Shown here in pieces: positions 48,548 through 64,000 of a DNA stretch of 64,000 bases. The stretch covers positions 62,001 to 126,000 of the forward strand of contig OZ025209.1 in NCBI GenBank assembly GCA_964019055.1, in the 5' to 3' direction. The position numbers and the translations under genes were made by a program. The stretch is from Anthopleura xanthogrammica. Lineage: Eukaryota > Cnidaria > Anthozoa > Actiniaria > Actiniidae. A model generated the notes under the pieces. That model did no database searches. It had not been told where the DNA came from and was given only the letters and a program-made list of their open reading frames with translations. Position 1 is the first letter of the stretch. Each line of letters begins with the position of its first letter.

Positions 48548-50835
48548 ATGATTCTTTTCTTGCTGTTTGTTTGCTTGTTGTTAGTTTTGCCAGCCCAGTC
48601 TAACTCCACGGCAACAGTCTTCGAATCAAAGAGTCTCCCCCAGAACTATCTGATGGCATCGGTAGGAAATGGCTACATTGCTACGGTGGTATACAGTGAT
48701 ACAGTTTATCTCTCTGGTTTGTTTAATGGTCGAGGTACGACAGCTCCAAGTCATCGAGCTCGTATCCCTTCTACATGTGATATTCAAGTGAGAACTAATG
48801 TCCCAGGGAAGAAAGAGGAGGTTTGGAGCCTCGATGTATCTCAAGGTGTCTTCAAATATCTTCTAACAGCTGTAAACTTTACGTTAAAGCAAAATGTTTA
48901 CGCGCACAGAGTTCGACAACACGTGATCGTTTCAGAAGTTTCGGTTTCCAACTCGATGAATGAAGATATTCAAATCGCTTTTGATACAAATTTCAACCCA
49001 ACGAGTCAAGATATAGATTTTAAAATGGTCTCTCCTTCAAAAATGCTCAAACTGAATCACTTTTTTCCATCTACACAAAATACCTACAAAGCAATGCAAG
49101 GTTATATCAAAGAAACAGAAGAACCCGATAGCCCAAGGTTAGGAGTGGCAGTCGTATGGACGGGAGTCCCGCGGGATCCAATAACTGTCCAGCGACTCTC
49201 CTCGAGCAAGTGGTATTTCGTGACATCTATATCCAGTAGCTTGAACACAAAGAACTTTCTACAAGACGCCTATACTTCATATGTTTCAGCCATGAATGAC
49301 TTGGATAATTTACTGGGAATTCACACGAAAGCCTGGCAAGAGATCTGGGATCAAGGCCGAATCGAACTGGATGGCAATCTTCCTCTTGCACAAGCTTTGT
49401 ACGGAAGTCTTTACTACATACTCAGGTTAGGAATGACTTGTTTGTTTATTTGATATAGTGTTAATTCATAACTAACTGATCAGCCTTTGCCTTGTAGTTC
49501 TATTCGTACGTCGTGGCCATATGGCTTGAGTCCGGGTGGTCTCGCTACAAATGGTTATAACGGGCATACTTTCTGGGACCAGGAAACATGGATGTATCCA
49601 CCTCTGCTGATGTTCTTCCCTGACTACGCACGATCGTGTTTAGAGTATAGATTGAATCGGCTGCAAGTAGCAAAAAACAGAGCAAAGCAACGCTCTTACC
49701 AAGGTAAGTCAATAGCGTATATGTTACCTGTTACCTAAGGCCTTAACCTGTATGTTGAAGTATCGTAACCTGGTAACACTGAAATATCTTTTTATACTTG
49801 TTAGGTGCTATGTACCCTTGGGAAAGCGCTGTGACCGGTAATGAAGTATGTCCTGGCCAAATCTATGCCGACTATGAACAACATATCACTGGAGACATTG
49901 GTATCGCCGCTAAACAGTATTGGCTTGCAACACATGATGTCCAGTGGTTAAAAGAGAAGGGAGTGGATCTTATTTACTCTATAGCAGAGTTCTGGGCGAG
50001 TAGGGTAACACTAAATCAATCTAAGGGAGAGTATGTTATATATAACGTCATGCCACCCGATGAAGATCGTGGAGTGGTGAATAATTCAGTCTATACCAAC
50101 GTGATAGCCAAGCTTAACCTTGAGTTTGCTATAAAGATGATCAAGAACACACCCAAGAATTGGAAGAAAATAGCAGAAAACCTTTATATTCCTTTTGACG
50201 AGCAGAGACAATACCATCCAGAGTATGAAGGTTACAAACTAGACATCACGGTCAAGCAAGCTGATGTGATACTATTAGGGTTTCCATTAATGTACAATAT
50301 GAGCTCTCAAATAAGAAAGAACGACCTTACTATCTACGAGCCCCGTACTGAACCGGACGGTCCTGCTATGACCAAGTCTATGTTTGCTTTGAACTGGTTA
50401 GAGGTCGGACAACTGGCCAGAGCTGAGGCATCGTTTAATAAAAGCTATCTAAACGTACAGGAGCCATTTAAAGTGTGGACAGAAACTCCTGGGGGAGGAG
50501 CTGTAAACTTTATTACTGGAGCAGGAGGATTCCTCCAAGCTGTTATGTTTGGCTATGCTGGATTCAAACTGCGCGAGTCTTACCTGGAATTCCAGCCAAG
50601 GCTCCTACCAGGTACCAGCAAGGTTAAAATAGTAGGGCTCAACTACCTTGGCAATAGTATTGATGTTATTATTGCTTTGACGTCATCCAATCTTACGGTG
50701 ACGTCACGACAAAGTTCTTCCCCAGTCCTCGAAGCTGTTGTCCAGTCATCTCAAAGAAAATACGTTCTTGATGTCGGACAGACAATAGTGCTTCCAAACA
50801 CGCTCACGTGGATCCAGAACAACACTCACAACTAA
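48548..50835 (+). CDS. PGGHG: GH65 protein-glucosylgalactosylhydroxylysine glucosidase-like
   Basis: Exons 48548-49425, 49498-49703, 49805-50835; 2115 nt, 704 aa (human PGGHG/ATHL1 is about 737). The family removes the glucose from the Glc-Gal-hydroxylysine glycan of collagens. I start at ATG 48548 because it opens a clear hydrophobic signal peptide (MILFLLFVCLLLVLPAQ). An upstream in-frame ATG at 48455 would add 31 residues of weak character. Family marks are GNGYIATVV near the N-terminus, TFWDQETWMYPPLLMF (with a conserved Asp) at about residue 320, YPWESAVTGNEVCPGQ with the candidate catalytic Glu at about 368-375, and TETPGGGAVNFITGAGGFL. Several Asn-X-Ser/Thr sites suit a secretory protein. 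Bacterial-type acid trehalases are more distant GH65 members. Confidence 0.9.
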
Positions 50836-51660
50836 TTTTAGCAAAACGCTTTTATTTTTGAAGTCTTTACACAGTGATAAATTAAGCATTGATAAATAGA
50901 CGAAGGCAGTATAACACAGTATAACACGGTACTGTATGTGTTATATATACATTATAATATGTTTTACATACTTTACGTACATTTCGAGTAAAAACAGTAA
51001 ACATATCTTATAGCTTATGCATAAAACATTTCGAGTAAAAACAGTAAACATATCTTATAGCTTATGCATAAAACATTTTGCGCTTTATTTGTAAAATCTT
51101 TGTGAGCGTGGCTGTCATACCAACGTTTAGATTCGAATGACCTCGTTCTTTTCTAAAATGATGTCATTCTTGCTAAACTGACGTCATCCATTGCTTGGTA
51201 ACGTCATTCGTTCATCAGCAACGAACTTTTGATAAAAGAAATTAATCTAGTCTTGAAATCCTATCATTTCAGAATATCTAGGGTTCAAAAATATTTTAGT
51301 TTGGTTTACAAAAAGATTTCATCCTCGGGTCTGTTGGTCGTAAAACTGTTTTTTGTTAAAACAGTGAATCGTGATTTGATATTGTATGAGATCTTAGCCA
51401 AGGAATATTCATTCTGTGTTTTTAAAAATATTCTATTATTGAAAACTTTTATCGATACTTACTATACAATTGTATATCACTCTAATAATATATTAATAAT
51501 CAATGACTATAGACTATCTGTAAAACCTGGATAATAAAAACCAGGTTAATAATACACTCATCATGATATCACACTATTGACTATCTAGATGATAAAAACA
51601 CCACTGATTGTATTTACAATAATATATATCTAATATCTACTATGATAACTGGATGCAATA
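50836..51660. other. tail-to-tail spacer with 48-bp direct duplication
   Basis: Between the PGGHG-like and RIMBP stops. CATTTCGAGTAAAAACAGTA AACATATC... is present twice in tandem at about 50979-51026 and 51027-51074. A 101-codon frame at 51229-51534 is AT-rich and unconvincing. Confidence 0.7.
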
Positions 51661-63665
<12,005 letters not shown>

Positions 63666-63708
63666 CTGGTGGGTAAAAACAAGTAATTACTTTAATCTAA
63701 GCATCCTT

Positions 63709-63911
63709 TAAGCCTGGTTTTCGCTACCGAGACATGCACAGTCGCAAGCACAAAACACAAGCAGGAATACCGTTTTCACTATGATGCAAGCACAAGTGCC
63801 AGCACAAACGCAAGTACAAACGCAAGCACAAACACAAGCACAAGTATCAAATTTTTTTTATCCTAGTTGTGCTTGTGCTTGTGCTTGCATCGTAGTGAAA
63901 ACCAGGCTTTA
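63709..63911. mobile_element. palindromic MITE with AAGCACAA-type interior
   Basis: AAGCCTGGTTTTCGCTAC at the left pairs with GTGAAAACCAGGCTT at the right, and GATGCAAGCACAAG pairs with CTTGTGCTTGCATC. The interior is built from CAAGCACAAA-like units. It lies upstream of RIMBP exon 63465-63665 and nothing coding is seen from 63666 to the edge. Confidence 0.75.
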
Positions 63912-64000
63912 CTGGTATGATATTTTACAATCCAATATTGGTGTAACAGGGCTCCATGGAACAAGAGAATGGTCATAAATGGGATAGATCCTGAGCTACT

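Overview
This is a eukaryotic, almost certainly metazoan, nuclear window. Every coding region except one is split by short GT-AG introns. The genes are animal ones: MED16, PDHX, a RILP-like adaptor, a Dlish-like triple-SH3 protein, a collagen-glucosidase-like GH65 enzyme and a RIM-binding protein. The sequence is AT-rich and full of small palindromic elements, micro- and minisatellites, and it holds a jockey/CR1-type reverse transcriptase. I read it as a cnidarian, most likely an anthozoan. The phylum is an inference from gene content and repeat style, not a proven assignment.

Layout: 1-8.3 kb is repeat-rich intergenic DNA with a foldback element, a 12-bp minisatellite and a 5'-truncated LINE that was itself hit by a G-tract MITE with an 8-bp target duplication. 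PDHX lies at 8.36-11.30 kb (+, 6 exons, 466 aa). MED16 lies at 24.43-12.44 kb (-, 25 exons, 841 aa by my splice model). A RILP-like gene lies at 25.03-28.90 kb (+, 6 exons, 384 aa) and shares a 0.6-kb divergent promoter region with MED16. From 28.9 to 34.4 kb is mostly non-coding. A 10-kb 3' exon of a giant coiled-coil protein covers 34.45-44.46 kb (+). A Dlish-like gene lies at 47.37-45.48 kb (-, 3 exons, 398 aa). A PGGHG/ATHL1-like GH65 glucosidase lies at 48.55-50.84 kb (+, 3 exons, 704 aa). A RIM-binding protein gene fills 51.66-63.67 kb (-, 24 exons, at least 1721 aa) and runs off the right edge.

The genes alternate in orientation: PDHX/MED16 tail-to-tail, MED16/RILPL head-to-head, coiled-coil/Dlish tail-to-tail, Dlish/PGGHG head-to-head, PGGHG/RIMBP tail-to-tail. 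They belong to unrelated cell processes (mitochondrial pyruvate oxidation, transcription, Rab-linked traffic, Fat/Hippo-type signalling, collagen glycan trimming, presynaptic scaffolding), so I see no functional cluster.

The most unusual signal is in the repeats. Four intronic tandem duplications (units of 72, 74, 81 and 170 bp) abut exon-intron borders, and three of them copy the splice site itself. Alongside are an apparently uninterrupted 2.88-kb (CAGT)n array 8 nt from a splice donor, a pure-CAA polyglutamine tract in RIMBP, and a dispersed repeat family with a recurring small open frame. I see no convincing new multi-gene system. All exon borders are my own reading of frame, splice dinucleotides and remembered family sequences, without any search.
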